This document shows positions 37,007 through 46,957 of a DNA stretch of 64,000 nucleotides, in pieces. The translations under genes and the position numbers were made by a program. The notes beneath the pieces were generated by a model. The model was given only the letters and a program-made list of their open reading frames with translations, was not told the DNA's origin and ran no database searches. Source of the stretch: JBCCCJ01 sp039029315 (GTDB taxonomy: Bacteria; Bacteroidota; Bacteroidia; J057); assembly GCA_039029315.1 (NCBI GenBank), contig JBCCGK010000054.1:10113-74112 (forward strand), read 5' to 3'. Position 1 is the first letter of the stretch. Every line of letters starts with the position of its first letter.

Positions 37007-38347
37007 TCAAACCTTCAACCAGCTGGGTTCTGTCTTGAGCCAATGCTTATTCGGATCATAGGGAAATTTCTTTTCGGCATCGTCGATGATCTCCAGTCCT
37101 AAACCAGGGCCTTTTGGCACTTCAGCATAACTATTCTTCACCACGATCGGCTCTTTGAATAATCCCCCTCGGAAGGGATTGTAATGTCGGCAGGATTCCA
37201 GAACCATGCGATTGGGGATCGCTGCGACCAAATGGATATTGGACATCCAGGTGAGGTCGCCATGCCAGTTATGTGGGACACAGGGTTTGTTGTGAAGGTG
37301 GGCAAGTTGCGCGATATACCATCCTTCACTCAGACCAGTGGTATCACAATCAGGCTGGACAATATCATAGGCATCCATTTCAATCCAATCCTTGAATTCA
37401 AAGCGATCTGTCATGGTTTCTCCGCCAGAAATAGGAACACCATTTGCAGCTTCCCGGATTTGCAGATGCCAGTCAATGGCTTTGTCAAGGTCTTCTGCTT
37501 CCCCAGCTATCCTGGGCCTGCTTCTTCCCCAGCGATCCACAGGCTCCTCGATCCAATGGAACTTCAATTCGGCGAGTTTGGGCACCAATTCCAAAGCCTG
37601 ATCTACTGGAATCCGCATATTGAATTCATGGATCAATTCAAAATCATCTCCAACTCCATCTCTCAATTTTTCCAAAAAAGGCAAGTATTTGGAGATGCTC
37701 ATATTTCGTTCAAAATGCTCGGCAAATCGAAACTTAAAGCCATAAAATCCTTCCTCCTTATAGCCCAGTGCCTCATCTATGAGGTCTTCGGGGCGCTTGG
37801 TAAAATCCCATATTGTCCCGCAGCTTGCATAATGTTTGATCCTGGTTTCGGGCTCACAATTGGTCGCCAGTAATTCATAAACAGGCTTGTTCTTAACTTT
37901 GCCAATGATGTCCCAGCAGGCAACATTGATCCCTGCCCATGCCATGGCTTTGTTGCGGTTGCGATGGCTTGGGGCAATCACCTCCACATCAAAGGGATTT
38001 TTGCCCACGATCTGGGGTTTGATATACTTCTCTGTATACTCCTTGATGAATTCTGGCCCACCATAAGGGCTTGGCCCACCGATCCCGATGATTCCCTGAT
38101 CTGTTTCAATTTCGGTCAGAATGGTCACCCCTACTCCATACCACCATTTTTCGATGGGATAGTCGCACGAGAAAAGTCGGACACGCACATCTGTGATGCT
38201 GATGTTTTCCCGAGCAATGCCATCCAAAGGATTGTTTCGAATGGTGTTGTTGCTATCGGGAACCTGGGATTCGGCAGTACACCCGCTAATCAAACCAGCA
38301 GCACCAAGAGCTGAAGCATTGAGGAATGTTCGTCTGGAATAAGTCAT
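37007..38347 (-). CDS. Enolase-superfamily (mandelate racemase/muconate lactonizing) enzyme, Tat lipoprotein
   Basis: The 446-aa protein has a Tat signal (SRRTFLNASALGAAGLISGC) with a lipobox cysteine at residue 23, so it is probably a folded, lipid-anchored periplasmic enzyme. The enolase-superfamily barrel shows a KxR motif (YGFKFRFAEHF) and metal-binding acidic positions in LIHEFNMRI, HWIEEPVDRW and PISGGETMTD. A catalytic-histidine region (CVPHNWHGDL) follows. The KFR pattern is of sugar-acid dehydratase type (for example rhamnonate or gluconate dehydratases); the substrate is not assigned. Periplasmic export of this family is uncommon outside Bacteroidota and Planctomycetota. Confidence 0.9.
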   Translation of the reverse strand: MTYSRRTFLNASALGAAGLISGCTAESQVPDSNNTIRNNPLDGIARENISITDVRVRLFSCDYPIEKWWYGVGVTILTEIETDQGIIGIGGPSPYGGPEFIKEYTEKYIKPQIVGKNPFDVEVIAPSHRNRNKAMAWAGINVACWDIIGKVKNKPVYELLATNCEPETRIKHYASCGTIWDFTKRPEDLIDEALGYKEEGFYGFKFRFAEHFERNMSISKYLPFLEKLRDGVGDDFELIHEFNMRIPVDQALELVPKLAELKFHWIEEPVDRWGRSRPRIAGEAEDLDKAIDWHLQIREAANGVPISGGETMTDRFEFKDWIEMDAYDIVQPDCDTTGLSEGWYIAQLAHLHNKPCVPHNWHGDLTWMSNIHLVAAIPNRMVLESCRHYNPFRGGLFKEPIVVKNSYAEVPKGPGLGLEIIDDAEKKFPYDPNKHWLKTEPSWLKV

Positions 38348-38595
38348 AATAGATTCATAGTTAGCTCGATAGGAATTATATAAGGTAGAGATTTATTTAG
38401 AGAAATACGTGATTCAGAACAGGATCTTCCATGTGCAAAGGCTGTTGCAGAAGGAAGATTTCAAGACATCCAAAGAGCAGAGGGGAATGTTTTGCAGGAT
38501 TGTTCATCATCCAACACAGCCTGCTTCAACCAACCATCCAATGAATCTCGCCCACCTTCATACAAACATTTTTCACTTATTAGCCCTTTTCAATC

Positions 38596-39384
38596 ATGAA
38601 GCCTACGTATTTCTTCCCTTTTTTTGCCTGTCTGATGTTGATGGGAAGTTTTGTCTACTTCTGTCAGAAACAGACTTGCACCGCCACAATTGATGCTCCT
38701 ATTCTAACAAAGATTCATTATGCCGATCTGGGTTCACATCCCAAGGCCATTATCCGAGAACAATTAAATGAGCATCAAGTAATCATCACTGTTCCCGCTT
38801 ACAATGGAATGGATGACTTACGGGCAGAACTGAATGATGGTCTCCTTGTCAAAAGGAGTTTTGTGACCAATGGTACCTCTCTCGTAAACTATTACCAGAC
38901 CTTCCGATACTCTTCTGAAGGACATTTGCGACAAATGCAGACCTGGCGTAGAGATCCCAGAAACAAGGGATTGAAACTATATACTCATGATTATTTTGAA
39001 ACCAATGCCAGAGGCCAGATCATTCGGCGATCCAGTTGGATGAGTTTTCATGGCAAACCTGTTCTGAAAGAAACATTCACCTGGGAAAATGAAAATGTAG
39101 TCCGACACAACAGCTTTGCTTCTCATGGCAAACTCAAAACTGAGCGGACCTTCAGGCACGATCATTCATCCATTAATCCATGGGCTGGTCTGAATATCTT
39201 TCCGGAAGATCCTCGCAAACAGACCCTCAACAACATTATTCAGATAGAGACCATTAAACATTTCCGATCTCAAGACATTAGAGAGATAGAGAAGTTCCAA
39301 TATTTTGCTGATCCTTCAGGCAAAACCTTTGCTAAAGTCAATCCTGTCAATGGAATGATCATTCAGAAGTTTCGCTATGAATAA
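38596..39384 (+). CDS. Exported protein of unknown function
   Basis: The 262-aa protein starts with a hydrophobic export or anchor segment (MKPTYFFPFFACLMLMGSFVYFCQ). The rest is beta-rich, with segments of the type found in bacterial YD/toxin-rack or MORN-like strands (FRYSSEGHLRQMQTW, YFETNARGQIIRRSSWMSFHGKP, TFTWENENVVRHNSF). I cannot assign a family. It is convergent with a short-chain dehydrogenase 5 bp away. Confidence 0.7.
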   Translation: MKPTYFFPFFACLMLMGSFVYFCQKQTCTATIDAPILTKIHYADLGSHPKAIIREQLNEHQVIITVPAYNGMDDLRAELNDGLLVKRSFVTNGTSLVNYYQTFRYSSEGHLRQMQTWRRDPRNKGLKLYTHDYFETNARGQIIRRSSWMSFHGKPVLKETFTWENENVVRHNSFASHGKLKTERTFRHDHSSINPWAGLNIFPEDPRKQTLNNIIQIETIKHFRSQDIREIEKFQYFADPSGKTFAKVNPVNGMIIQKFRYE

Positions 39385-39389
39385 GCAAT

Positions 39390-40091
39390 TTACCAGGGAA
39401 TCTCTTTTTTGTCTCGAAAAAACTTTCCTGTCGAATCAATTGGAGCCTCGGTCGCTAACCAGACCGGGGTTTCTGCTCCTTTTTCTACAGATCTGCTTGC
39501 ATTACTGCCTCCCATATCCGTTCTGACCCATCCTGGACAAAGTGCATTGACGGGGATTCCTTTTGCACTCAGGATATGGGAGAAATGAAGGGTTACGGCA
39601 TTGAGAGCAGTTTTTGAAATGCTGTAGACAGGGGCGAATCCACTTACGCCCTCAGTGATCGCACCTGCCCCGCTGGATATATTGACCACGCGGCTTCCTT
39701 TTTGTAACAGTGGCTGAAAGATCCGTGTCGTCAGAATTGGACCTATGATATTGATTCGGAATGTCTGTTCTATTTCCCCACAAGGGATATCCATCAGAGA
39801 TTGATTCCCATCCAGCAGTACAGCAGCATTGTTGATCAGGACATCAAGCTGAGATATTTTCGTCCGAACATGCTCAAAGGTCTCCTGAATGCTGCTTTCC
39901 TGCTCCACATCCATCAGAACAAAGCTGCACGCAATCCCTTCAGAAGAGAGCTGCTGGTGAGCGGCCTGTCCCTTACTTTTATTTCTGGCTCCCAAAAATA
40001 TGTGAAAGCCTTTTTGTCCCAATTGGCGAGCGATTTCAAAGCCTATGCCTTTATTTGCACCAGTGATGAGAGCCGTTGGTTTATTGATCAT
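39390..40091 (-). CDS. Short-chain dehydrogenase/reductase
   Basis: The 233-aa SDR has the motif TGANKGIG (10-17), LINNAA (85-90) and the catalytic Ser139/140, Tyr156 and Lys160 (YSISKTALNAV). CPGWVRTDMGG near the end is typical of carbonyl-reductase-like SDRs. The substrate is unknown. It stands alone. Confidence 0.93.
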   Translation of the reverse strand: MINKPTALITGANKGIGFEIARQLGQKGFHIFLGARNKSKGQAAHQQLSSEGIACSFVLMDVEQESSIQETFEHVRTKISQLDVLINNAAVLLDGNQSLMDIPCGEIEQTFRINIIGPILTTRIFQPLLQKGSRVVNISSGAGAITEGVSGFAPVYSISKTALNAVTLHFSHILSAKGIPVNALCPGWVRTDMGGSNASRSVEKGAETPVWLATEAPIDSTGKFFRDKKEIPW

Positions 40092-40342
40092 GTAGAGTAT
40101 TTGATGGAATAACGTTTGCTAACAAATTCTTATGAGAGCTTTGGACTCCCCCCAATCGAGCACAATGAATCAGGCCTGTTTCTATCCTGTTCTTTCTATC
40201 TGATTCAGTCCTTTCCTTCTTTGACACGGGATACGACGCATGGAAAGAAAAACAGAACAGACAAGAAAAGCTCACAGCACGAAGATAGGAAAAGTTCTTC
40301 GGAGGAATTTGATACAGCCACTTGGATGGATTGACCTAGCTC

Positions 40343-41227
40343 TCACTTAATCACAAGAGGGATGTCCACAGGTGTATAGGCTCCGAAGATTCCGAATCCA
40401 TCATCCACATTGGAGTGGACACCCTGGGATTGTGGGAAGCTCAAATAATAATAAGCAAGAGAATATCGAACGAATGAGCGTTGATAGGCATAATAATCAG
40501 CACTCACTGCAGAAACCCGAATTCGGATTTCTGTGGAATCTTGCCCAACTGGTTCGAGGCTCGGAAATCGTTCTATGGCAAATGTGATAGTGCTTCTTTG
40601 ATTTTCCCATCCCGTATCGGGCAAAAACAAGCGATCAAATGCCCCCTGATCATTGCCCAGACCTTCGTTGGCGATTTTGGGATCAAACTCATAGAGATAC
40701 AGATGAGCTTCTGCCAGCTGGTCGATGAACGGATGCCTCTCAAAAACCTCAATGACGTAGGCATCGATGGTCTCTTGATCAGTGATTTCCAGTTGGAGTT
40801 GGAGAACAGGAATTCCATCTAGGTCGCTTGATAAGGTATCGAGAAATCGAACCATAGGCGAAGAAGGAATCTTGTCCTTGGCCTTAATAGAAGGAAATCC
40901 CGAGGCAACTACACTCATTTCATATTCCCCTCCGATTCTCCCATAATGCTTTCGGGTCTCATATCTTCCCGAATCCATGTGAACCAGTTCCTCCTCCCAT
41001 CCATCAGACAAGGAAGTTAGGCGAACGGTGGCAAAACTGATATGTTCAGGCAAGTCATCTGTGATCCCAAGGCTTTGGGTCAACTGAACCTGCCATCCAC
41101 TATCAGGGGCAAAGGCACCATTGAGAACGAGTTTTCGCGCAGGGCTAGGTCCTTTGTAGGGAATGACCTTTTCACAGCTTAAGAAAATTCCCAAAAGCAA
41201 GCAATATGTCACACATCGAACTTTCAC
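40343..41227 (-). CDS. DUF4249 outer-membrane-associated lipoprotein
   Basis: The start is a GTG (41227), only 2 bp after the stop of the sigma factor gene; no ATG gives a full signal. The 294-aa protein has a lipoprotein signal ending in GIFLSC (Cys18), then the DUF4249 pattern (RKLVLNGAFAPDSGWQVQLTQSLG, VRLTSLSDGWEEEL, GEYEMSVVASGF). DUF4249 proteins pair with TonB receptors in Bacteroidota and are thought to act as surface partners. Here its receptor (41894-44539) is upstream, with the sigma gene inserted between them. Confidence 0.9.
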   Translation of the reverse strand: MKVRCVTYCLLLGIFLSCEKVIPYKGPSPARKLVLNGAFAPDSGWQVQLTQSLGITDDLPEHISFATVRLTSLSDGWEEELVHMDSGRYETRKHYGRIGGEYEMSVVASGFPSIKAKDKIPSSPMVRFLDTLSSDLDGIPVLQLQLEITDQETIDAYVIEVFERHPFIDQLAEAHLYLYEFDPKIANEGLGNDQGAFDRLFLPDTGWENQRSTITFAIERFPSLEPVGQDSTEIRIRVSAVSADYYAYQRSFVRYSLAYYYLSFPQSQGVHSNVDDGFGIFGAYTPVDIPLVIK

Positions 41228-41229
41228 AC

Positions 41230-41757
41230 TTACAATAAGATACTCATCAGATAGGTGCGTTTGGCTTCACTGATCTCCAATTCCTTTATGCGCTTTCGCA
41301 ATGTTTTCAAGGCTTTGCTAATCTGGCCTTCCACAGTCCGTTTGGAGATATTGAGCAATTCAGCAATATCCTGATTGGTTTTTCCTTCAAAACGACTCAA
41401 GCGGAAAATCTGTTGGCAGGCTGACGGCAATTCCTGAATCCAGCTGTGTAGGAGATATTCCAATTCCGCTGCCTCTACCGGGTCAATCAGCTGCCCGGAA
41501 GTTTCGGGAACCTCTTCCAGGGGGATTTTTTGAATCCTCTGTTCCTTTTTCAAATGGTTCAAACAACGATTCCTGACAGCCTGGAACAGATAGCTTTTTG
41601 GAGAATTCGGGATGGAAAGCTTATCCTGTTTTTCGAATAAATGAAGAAATAACTCCTGAACCAATCCTTTGGCTACCTCTTCATCCTGTATCATTTTCCA
41701 GGCATAGGCAGTCAACATTGGATAATAGTCTTGGAACCATTGTTCAATGTGTTGCAT
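41230..41757 (-). CDS. ECF sigma factor, FecI type
   Basis: The 175-aa sigma factor shows region 2 (YYPMLTAYAWKMIQDEEVAKGLVQELFLHLFEKQD, SYLFQAVRNRCLNHLKKE) and region 4 (ELPSACQQIFRLSRFEGKTNQDIAELLNISKRTVEGQISKALKTLRKRI). It lies between a TonB receptor and a DUF4249 gene, not directly upstream of fecR as is usual. A promoter of its own (41800-41807) suggests separate expression. Confidence 0.94.
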   Translation of the reverse strand: MQHIEQWFQDYYPMLTAYAWKMIQDEEVAKGLVQELFLHLFEKQDKLSIPNSPKSYLFQAVRNRCLNHLKKEQRIQKIPLEEVPETSGQLIDPVEAAELEYLLHSWIQELPSACQQIFRLSRFEGKTNQDIAELLNISKRTVEGQISKALKTLRKRIKELEISEAKRTYLMSILL

Positions 41758-41799
41758 TCCTCATAGCTTTAGCTCTGCTAAATACGATAATATTTTCTG

Positions 41800-41807
41800 C
41801 AAAACTA
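41800..41807 (-). promoter_or_regulatory. Promoter -7 element of the sigma factor gene
   Basis: The minus strand reads TAGTTTTG, an exact match to TAnnTTTG, 43 bp before the sigma start codon. A T-rich segment lies at the -33 distance. Confidence 0.5.
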
Positions 41808-41893
41808 ATCAATCCAATCCCCCCATAAAACAGTCTTCAAACAGCAAGACGATTGGATGGGACAGAATGCTGGAAAAAGAATCGGGATCTTCC

Positions 41894-44539
41894 CTAAAAC
41901 CTGAACCGATAGGTAGCATAAGGAATCAGGGGGAGCAAACTTTGTTGGTACAATTGAAGTTCCCCAAAATCATCTGGACGAAAACTAAGGAACAATGGAT
42001 TTTGCTGATTATACAAGTTGTATAGTCCGAAAACCCATGTCCTGGTGCCTCTTTTTTTGGCTTTATGAAAACTGACCGAAGCATCTAATCGATGATAGGC
42101 AGGGGCACGATAGGCATTTCTAGGACCAAGGGGAATGATGGGGATGGGAGACATTAATGATGCGAATCGCTGTTGTCCAAGCGTTACAGCTTGCCCACTT
42201 GCATAGATCCACACCAATCCGAATTCTCGTTTGGCCTTGGGTTTGTGAATCACAGTTGCTGTGAGGTCATGACGCCTGTCAAATCTATAGGGAAATGGAT
42301 CTCCATCATTGATTCCATCAAATTGTCTCTTGCTCCAGCCTAGACTGTACGCGAGCCAGCCTGTCGTCTTGCCACGTTTTTTTTCTATTTGGGCCTCCAG
42401 ACCATAGCCCCAGCCACGACCGACTGTCACAAGGTCTTCCCAGTTTTCATTGGGCTGGCGACTTTGAAAGGACAAATCTTGTTCGTAATCCAGCAAGTTT
42501 TCCAGACGTTTATAATAGGCTTCAAGCTGAATTTTCCATCCCGGTTTTGGCCGATATATATAGGAAAAATTGAAATGATTGGCTTGTTGGGGCCTGATTT
42601 GATTGGTGCTGGGCACCCATAAATCTGATGGAAGCCCAATGCCTGGTGTGGTCAACAAATGAGAGAATTGGACCATACGACTAAAAGAGAATCCCAATTG
42701 ATGGCCTTCGGAGACTTGCCAGGAGAGAGACAGTCGTGGCTGAAGCACAATATAGCTCGCCCGGTCGACCAAAAAAGCTGTTGCTCGCAGGCCTGCTCGC
42801 ATGTGAAGATGAGGATTGATCTTCCAGGAGTCCTGAATGTAAGCGAAACCCTCCTCTCCGAAGGTTTTGTCTTCTAATATGTCGTCAGGAATCTCATCGA
42901 TCAGCCCATCTTCTTCCAGAGAAAAAAAGAAAAAGGGAGAGTATCGATGATAAATATACCCGATGCCCATTTTGATTTGGTGAGCAGGAATCGGATAATA
43001 ATCCAGAGAGACCTTGGTGCCTACATCCTGAATTTGGGTTTGGGAAAAAAGTACAGGCCCACCACTTGAAGAGGTATCAGATGTAGAGCTACTCAGTGGA
43101 TCGGCGAAAAAATTGGAATAGACATAATCATAATTGGATACATGGGCGGTCGCATTGAGGAACCATTTTGCGCTCAATACCTGATTCAGGCGAAGAGAGA
43201 CAGTACGGTTCCCCCAATTCAGAAAGGTATTTGCCAACAAATCATCTGTCACATTGCCGTCGGCATCAAATCGAAATCGTTCCATTCGGAAGCGGTCATT
43301 TCCTACATAGGTACTGAAATACAGTTGGGTATTGGAAGAAAACTGGTGATTGATTTTGAGATTGACATCCTGAAAGTGATACGTAACAAAAAGCGGAAGG
43401 ACTTGCATGGCTCGAAGACGAAGCTGAATGGAATTGGTCAACAAATCCAACAAGGTTCTTCGCGCAGAAAGATGAAAGGATGTCTTTCCTTTTTTCTTCC
43501 GAATTGGGCCTTCCAAGCGAATCGTTCCTGTCAAAAAGCCTGTAGAGATATCTCCGTGAAAGGCCTCCTTGTTCCCTTCTTTCATGCGCACATCTACTAC
43601 CGAGGACAGGCGCCCACCGACTTCTGCCGGAAACGCTCCTTTCATCACCGTAGATTTCTGAATGGCATCCCCATAAAATACTGAGAACAGTCCCAGAGAA
43701 TGACTGGGATTGTAAATTGGCACGTCATCCAGCAACATCAGATTCTGGTCTGGATTTCCTCCACGTACGACCAATCCACTGATTCCTTCATTCATCGATT
43801 GAACCCCTGGCAATAGTTGCATCTGCTTGACGACATCTCTTTGGCCCAATAACATGGGAAGGGCTTCCAGTTTATCTGGACGGATTTCCTGTGTACTGAT
43901 AGAAGACAGTGGTTCTTCTTGATCTTCGGCCACAATCAAGATTTCTTCCAGAGAGAAATCGGGTTCTAATTCGAGTGCAAAAAATTGATCCTTATTCAAT
44001 TCCAGAGCAACCGTTCTCTCCTGATACCCAATGTAGGATATTCGAACTTGATAGGTTCCCCTAGGCAGGCTCAAGCTGAAAAAACCATAGGAATTGGTAT
44101 ACACCCCTTTGCCCACAGTCGGGATGGAGACACTGGCGGATATGAGTGATTCCTTGCTTCCTTTTTCCCGAACATATCCACTGACAGTGAAGGTCTTAGA
44201 CCGCTTGACTCGATGCGGAATCAACAGAATCTTGTCCTGTTTATGCTTCAGGCGAATAGGCTGATTCTGAAGGATTGCCTGAAGATAGTCAGCAACCGTC
44301 TTTTCTTTCCCGGAAAAGATCACACGGTCCGTTGTATCGAGATTGCCCGAGCTGTATCCAAGCAGAATTCCACTTTGTTCTGAGAATGCTGTAAGCAGGT
44401 CCAGAACGGTACCTTGCTTCTGTGTCATGATCAGAGGTTGATCCAGCAAGGAAGATGGCTGTGCCCATAATCCCTGCGTCATTCCCAACACACTCAAGAG
44501 CATACTGAGCAGGAACAATCGACTATGCGAAGCTAACAT
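41894..44539 (-). CDS. TonB-dependent receptor with STN-like signalling domain
   Basis: The frame opens at a TTG (44563), but the ATG at 44539 starts a normal signal peptide (MLASHSRLFLLSMLLSVLGM..., ending GLWAQ), giving 881 aa. An STN-like domain follows (TVLDLLTAFSEQSGILLGYSS to LKHKQDKILLIPH), then a carboxypeptidase-regulatory domain (FTVSGYVREKGSKESLISASV). The plug (QLLPGVQSMNEGISGLVVRGGNPDQNLMLLDDVPIYNPSH) and barrel end in PYATYRFRF. It is the signalling receptor of the FecR encoded 84 bp upstream. The plug is clearly paralogous to that of the 46958-49429 receptor. Confidence 0.94.
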   Translation of the reverse strand: MLASHSRLFLLSMLLSVLGMTQGLWAQPSSLLDQPLIMTQKQGTVLDLLTAFSEQSGILLGYSSGNLDTTDRVIFSGKEKTVADYLQAILQNQPIRLKHKQDKILLIPHRVKRSKTFTVSGYVREKGSKESLISASVSIPTVGKGVYTNSYGFFSLSLPRGTYQVRISYIGYQERTVALELNKDQFFALELEPDFSLEEILIVAEDQEEPLSSISTQEIRPDKLEALPMLLGQRDVVKQMQLLPGVQSMNEGISGLVVRGGNPDQNLMLLDDVPIYNPSHSLGLFSVFYGDAIQKSTVMKGAFPAEVGGRLSSVVDVRMKEGNKEAFHGDISTGFLTGTIRLEGPIRKKKGKTSFHLSARRTLLDLLTNSIQLRLRAMQVLPLFVTYHFQDVNLKINHQFSSNTQLYFSTYVGNDRFRMERFRFDADGNVTDDLLANTFLNWGNRTVSLRLNQVLSAKWFLNATAHVSNYDYVYSNFFADPLSSSTSDTSSSGGPVLFSQTQIQDVGTKVSLDYYPIPAHQIKMGIGYIYHRYSPFFFFSLEEDGLIDEIPDDILEDKTFGEEGFAYIQDSWKINPHLHMRAGLRATAFLVDRASYIVLQPRLSLSWQVSEGHQLGFSFSRMVQFSHLLTTPGIGLPSDLWVPSTNQIRPQQANHFNFSYIYRPKPGWKIQLEAYYKRLENLLDYEQDLSFQSRQPNENWEDLVTVGRGWGYGLEAQIEKKRGKTTGWLAYSLGWSKRQFDGINDGDPFPYRFDRRHDLTATVIHKPKAKREFGLVWIYASGQAVTLGQQRFASLMSPIPIIPLGPRNAYRAPAYHRLDASVSFHKAKKRGTRTWVFGLYNLYNQQNPLFLSFRPDDFGELQLYQQSLLPLIPYATYRFRF

Positions 44540-44623
44540 GTTGATCAGCTTGTCTATTAACAATTATTTTGAAGATGCAAGAAAGCAATGATGGAGACAT
44601 ATCTCAAGAGCATCCAGCCTGCA

Positions 44624-45631
44624 TCAATGGCCAGAACATTTCGCTCCATCTATCCAGATCTTATTACGCTCAATATCATAGGCTAAATCTACAGTAGCGG
44701 CGAGTTCTTCAAGCAATTCTTCCAGTTGTTCTTCCTGCCAGACAATACTTACAAGACATTGTTTCCCGATCGCTCCTTCCCGCCATTCGAAAGTGCATTC
44801 ATAATACGATTGCAACTCGCGTAGCAAGAGATAAAGAGGAGTTTCGTGAAATCGAAAATGACCTGATTTCCAGGCAGGGAGTCCCGCAATGGGTTCTTCT
44901 ATTTTTTCAATATTCCCTTCCAGATTGATCCTCGCTTGTTCTCCCTCCACAAGAATCAATGACCCTCCACCAGGGCGTTTTGCAGAGAATTCAACCCGAC
45001 CTTCCTCCAACTGAAGTCGAACCTCACCCATTTCTTCATAAGCTTCAAGACGAAACGCTGTTCCCAATACCTTGACCTTGCTTCTGGCAGTCTCTATGAT
45101 AAACGGCTGATCTGCATTACTAGCCACATCAAAAAAGGCCTCTCCTTCCAGTTTCACAAATCGTTCATTCTCATCAAATTGCAAGGGGTAAGACAGACGA
45201 GAGTCAACATTAAGCCAGACTTGAGATCCATCAGGCAGGGTCAACATCCTGGGATCTGTACTGCTGATGCGTTCTGCTAGCTGCCAGTCAGCGGTCTCTA
45301 CTTCGGCAGGCCAGAATCGGATACCTGCTACCACAAGCAAGAGTACTACTGCTGCGGCGGCTACCCACCTATATTTTTTCCAAACTGGCGGAGAAGAGAG
45401 TGTGCGTATCCTTCCGGTGGAAGTGGCTTGTGCTTTCACTTTTTGCCAATCCCCCTGCACATCTATTTGGTCAAAAAAAGCAGCCTCAGCACTATGATTC
45501 CAGATTTTCAGCAGTTGTTCGAATTCTGTCTGATGCTCTTCAGAAGCATTCAGCCAGCTTTCAACCAATGCCTTCTCCTCAGGAGATACAGTTCCTTCGT
45601 GGTATCTGATCAGTACGTATTCTTCCGGCAT
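44624..45631 (-). CDS. FecR-type anti-sigma/signal transducer
   Basis: The 335-aa protein has a cytoplasmic N-terminus (YVLIRYHEGTVSPEEKALVESWL), one transmembrane helix at about 90-110 (VAAAAVVLLLVVAGIRFW) and a FecR domain (TLPDGSQVWLNVDSRLSYP, RFVKLEGEAFFDVASNADQPF). A DUF4974-like C-terminus follows (LYLLLRELQSYYECTFEW). It is upstream of the STN receptor on the same strand. Its sigma factor is encoded after that receptor, an unusual order. Confidence 0.94.
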   Translation of the reverse strand: MPEEYVLIRYHEGTVSPEEKALVESWLNASEEHQTEFEQLLKIWNHSAEAAFFDQIDVQGDWQKVKAQATSTGRIRTLSSPPVWKKYRWVAAAAVVLLLVVAGIRFWPAEVETADWQLAERISSTDPRMLTLPDGSQVWLNVDSRLSYPLQFDENERFVKLEGEAFFDVASNADQPFIIETARSKVKVLGTAFRLEAYEEMGEVRLQLEEGRVEFSAKRPGGGSLILVEGEQARINLEGNIEKIEEPIAGLPAWKSGHFRFHETPLYLLLRELQSYYECTFEWREGAIGKQCLVSIVWQEEQLEELLEELAATVDLAYDIERNKIWIDGAKCSGH

Positions 45632-45877
45632 AGTGGTTGAATTTGAAACGAAAATAATTGTTTTTGGGCTTCCGGAGAAATGGATTATCAGGTCTCGATG
45701 AAATAGAGAGATGTTTCATTGGTTCTACAAGGAATGCCAGGACACAAAGCTGTCCTCAGATGTCTGCCTTATCACTCATAACAAGAGTTTCTTGCTCACT
45801 GGCTTTTTGTCCTGGCGTATATTCGTTCATCTCAGGTGTCAAGCTGATGATCTATCTGCCCACACACTCTCTCAAAT

Positions 45878-46867
45878 CTAGGGCACGAACTCCGTTGTTC
45901 CAAGGCCGAGTCCTCCAAAGATCCCATACCCGTTCTCTACATTGCTATATACAACAATGGCTTCGGGTGGAAAAAACTCAAATCCATTCGATGCATTGTC
46001 TTCCTGTTGTTTCAGTTTCCTAAGATATTCATAGCTATCAGTATTGGCATTGTATAACTCGATATACATCATATGAATGTTGAGGGGTTCTGGGACTCCT
46101 CCCTCGTCCCAGGCATTGGGCAAATAGATGACAAAATCTTCCTTGATGGTCTGGCCGTCCTTCCCCTCATCACTGAGCCAAGGGCCATTTGTTGTGAACG
46201 CACCAGAATTATCCGTCCCTGTGACCGGCCCTATTGCACCAGCATATAATTCCTGAAACACGGGTTCACCAGGAAAATCAGGATATTCGTATTCGATTGC
46301 TACCTTCATTCGGTATTGATTCCCAATTCCTGCTTCATCTTGAAACTCAACAGTCAGCAGGGACTGATTAGAAGTATAGCCATCAATATCAGTCGAGCGG
46401 GCGACATTTTGTTTCAGTTCGGCAGAGAGAATGCTGGGATTGTCTGGGATATGGGTCTTGGCTGTAATGGCCTCGTAGTCAGAATGGCTCACCTTGAGTT
46501 CGTATTCGGTATTGGGTTTGGGACTAAAATCCGAGCTGTATTTGCTCAGGTTCTGCGGAATAGAGTCTCCTTCTGCCCAGTCATATTTGTAAATGGTGGT
46601 ATCCTGCATCGTCAAGGTACTCACGACTTCTCCATTACTGAGAATCTCTACAGTGGCTCCTCTGACAAAGAGATCCAGCTTGTCAACATCTTCCAGCGGT
46701 CCAAAGCTTCGCGTGAGATAGACATCTATGGACTTTCCAGATGTCAGGAAGGCGTTTACTACCAACCGCTTTTTGTGTTCGGGCAAGGGGACATCCAATG
46801 CTTTTTGGCAGGCAGTTGCTCCGAAGAGCACAGATGTGAGGAGAAAAATATATGATAGATATTTCAT
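45878..46867 (-). CDS. DUF4249 outer-membrane-associated lipoprotein
   Basis: The 329-aa protein has a lipoprotein signal ending in GATAC (Cys20) and the DUF4249 pattern (KRLVVNAFLTSGKSIDVYLTRSFG, ATVEILSNGEVVSTL, TEYELKVSHSDYEAITAKTHIP). It follows its likely partner receptor (46958-49429) after 90 bp. It is a diverged paralogue of the 40343-41227 protein. Confidence 0.9.
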   Translation of the reverse strand: MKYLSYIFLLTSVLFGATACQKALDVPLPEHKKRLVVNAFLTSGKSIDVYLTRSFGPLEDVDKLDLFVRGATVEILSNGEVVSTLTMQDTTIYKYDWAEGDSIPQNLSKYSSDFSPKPNTEYELKVSHSDYEAITAKTHIPDNPSILSAELKQNVARSTDIDGYTSNQSLLTVEFQDEAGIGNQYRMKVAIEYEYPDFPGEPVFQELYAGAIGPVTGTDNSGAFTTNGPWLSDEGKDGQTIKEDFVIYLPNAWDEGGVPEPLNIHMMYIELYNANTDSYEYLRKLKQQEDNASNGFEFFPPEAIVVYSNVENGYGIFGGLGLGTTEFVP

Positions 46868-46957
46868 GATGATATAAGTTGAAGGTAAAAAGCGACTGAT
46901 CGGGAGGACGAAAAGGTCAAGAATACGCCCTCCTTCTCAGTCTATGAAACATGATTC

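Noticed and set aside
43142..43684. 180-codon plus-strand open frame
   Set aside because: It is antisense to the STN TonB receptor, whose plug and barrel motifs are unambiguous.
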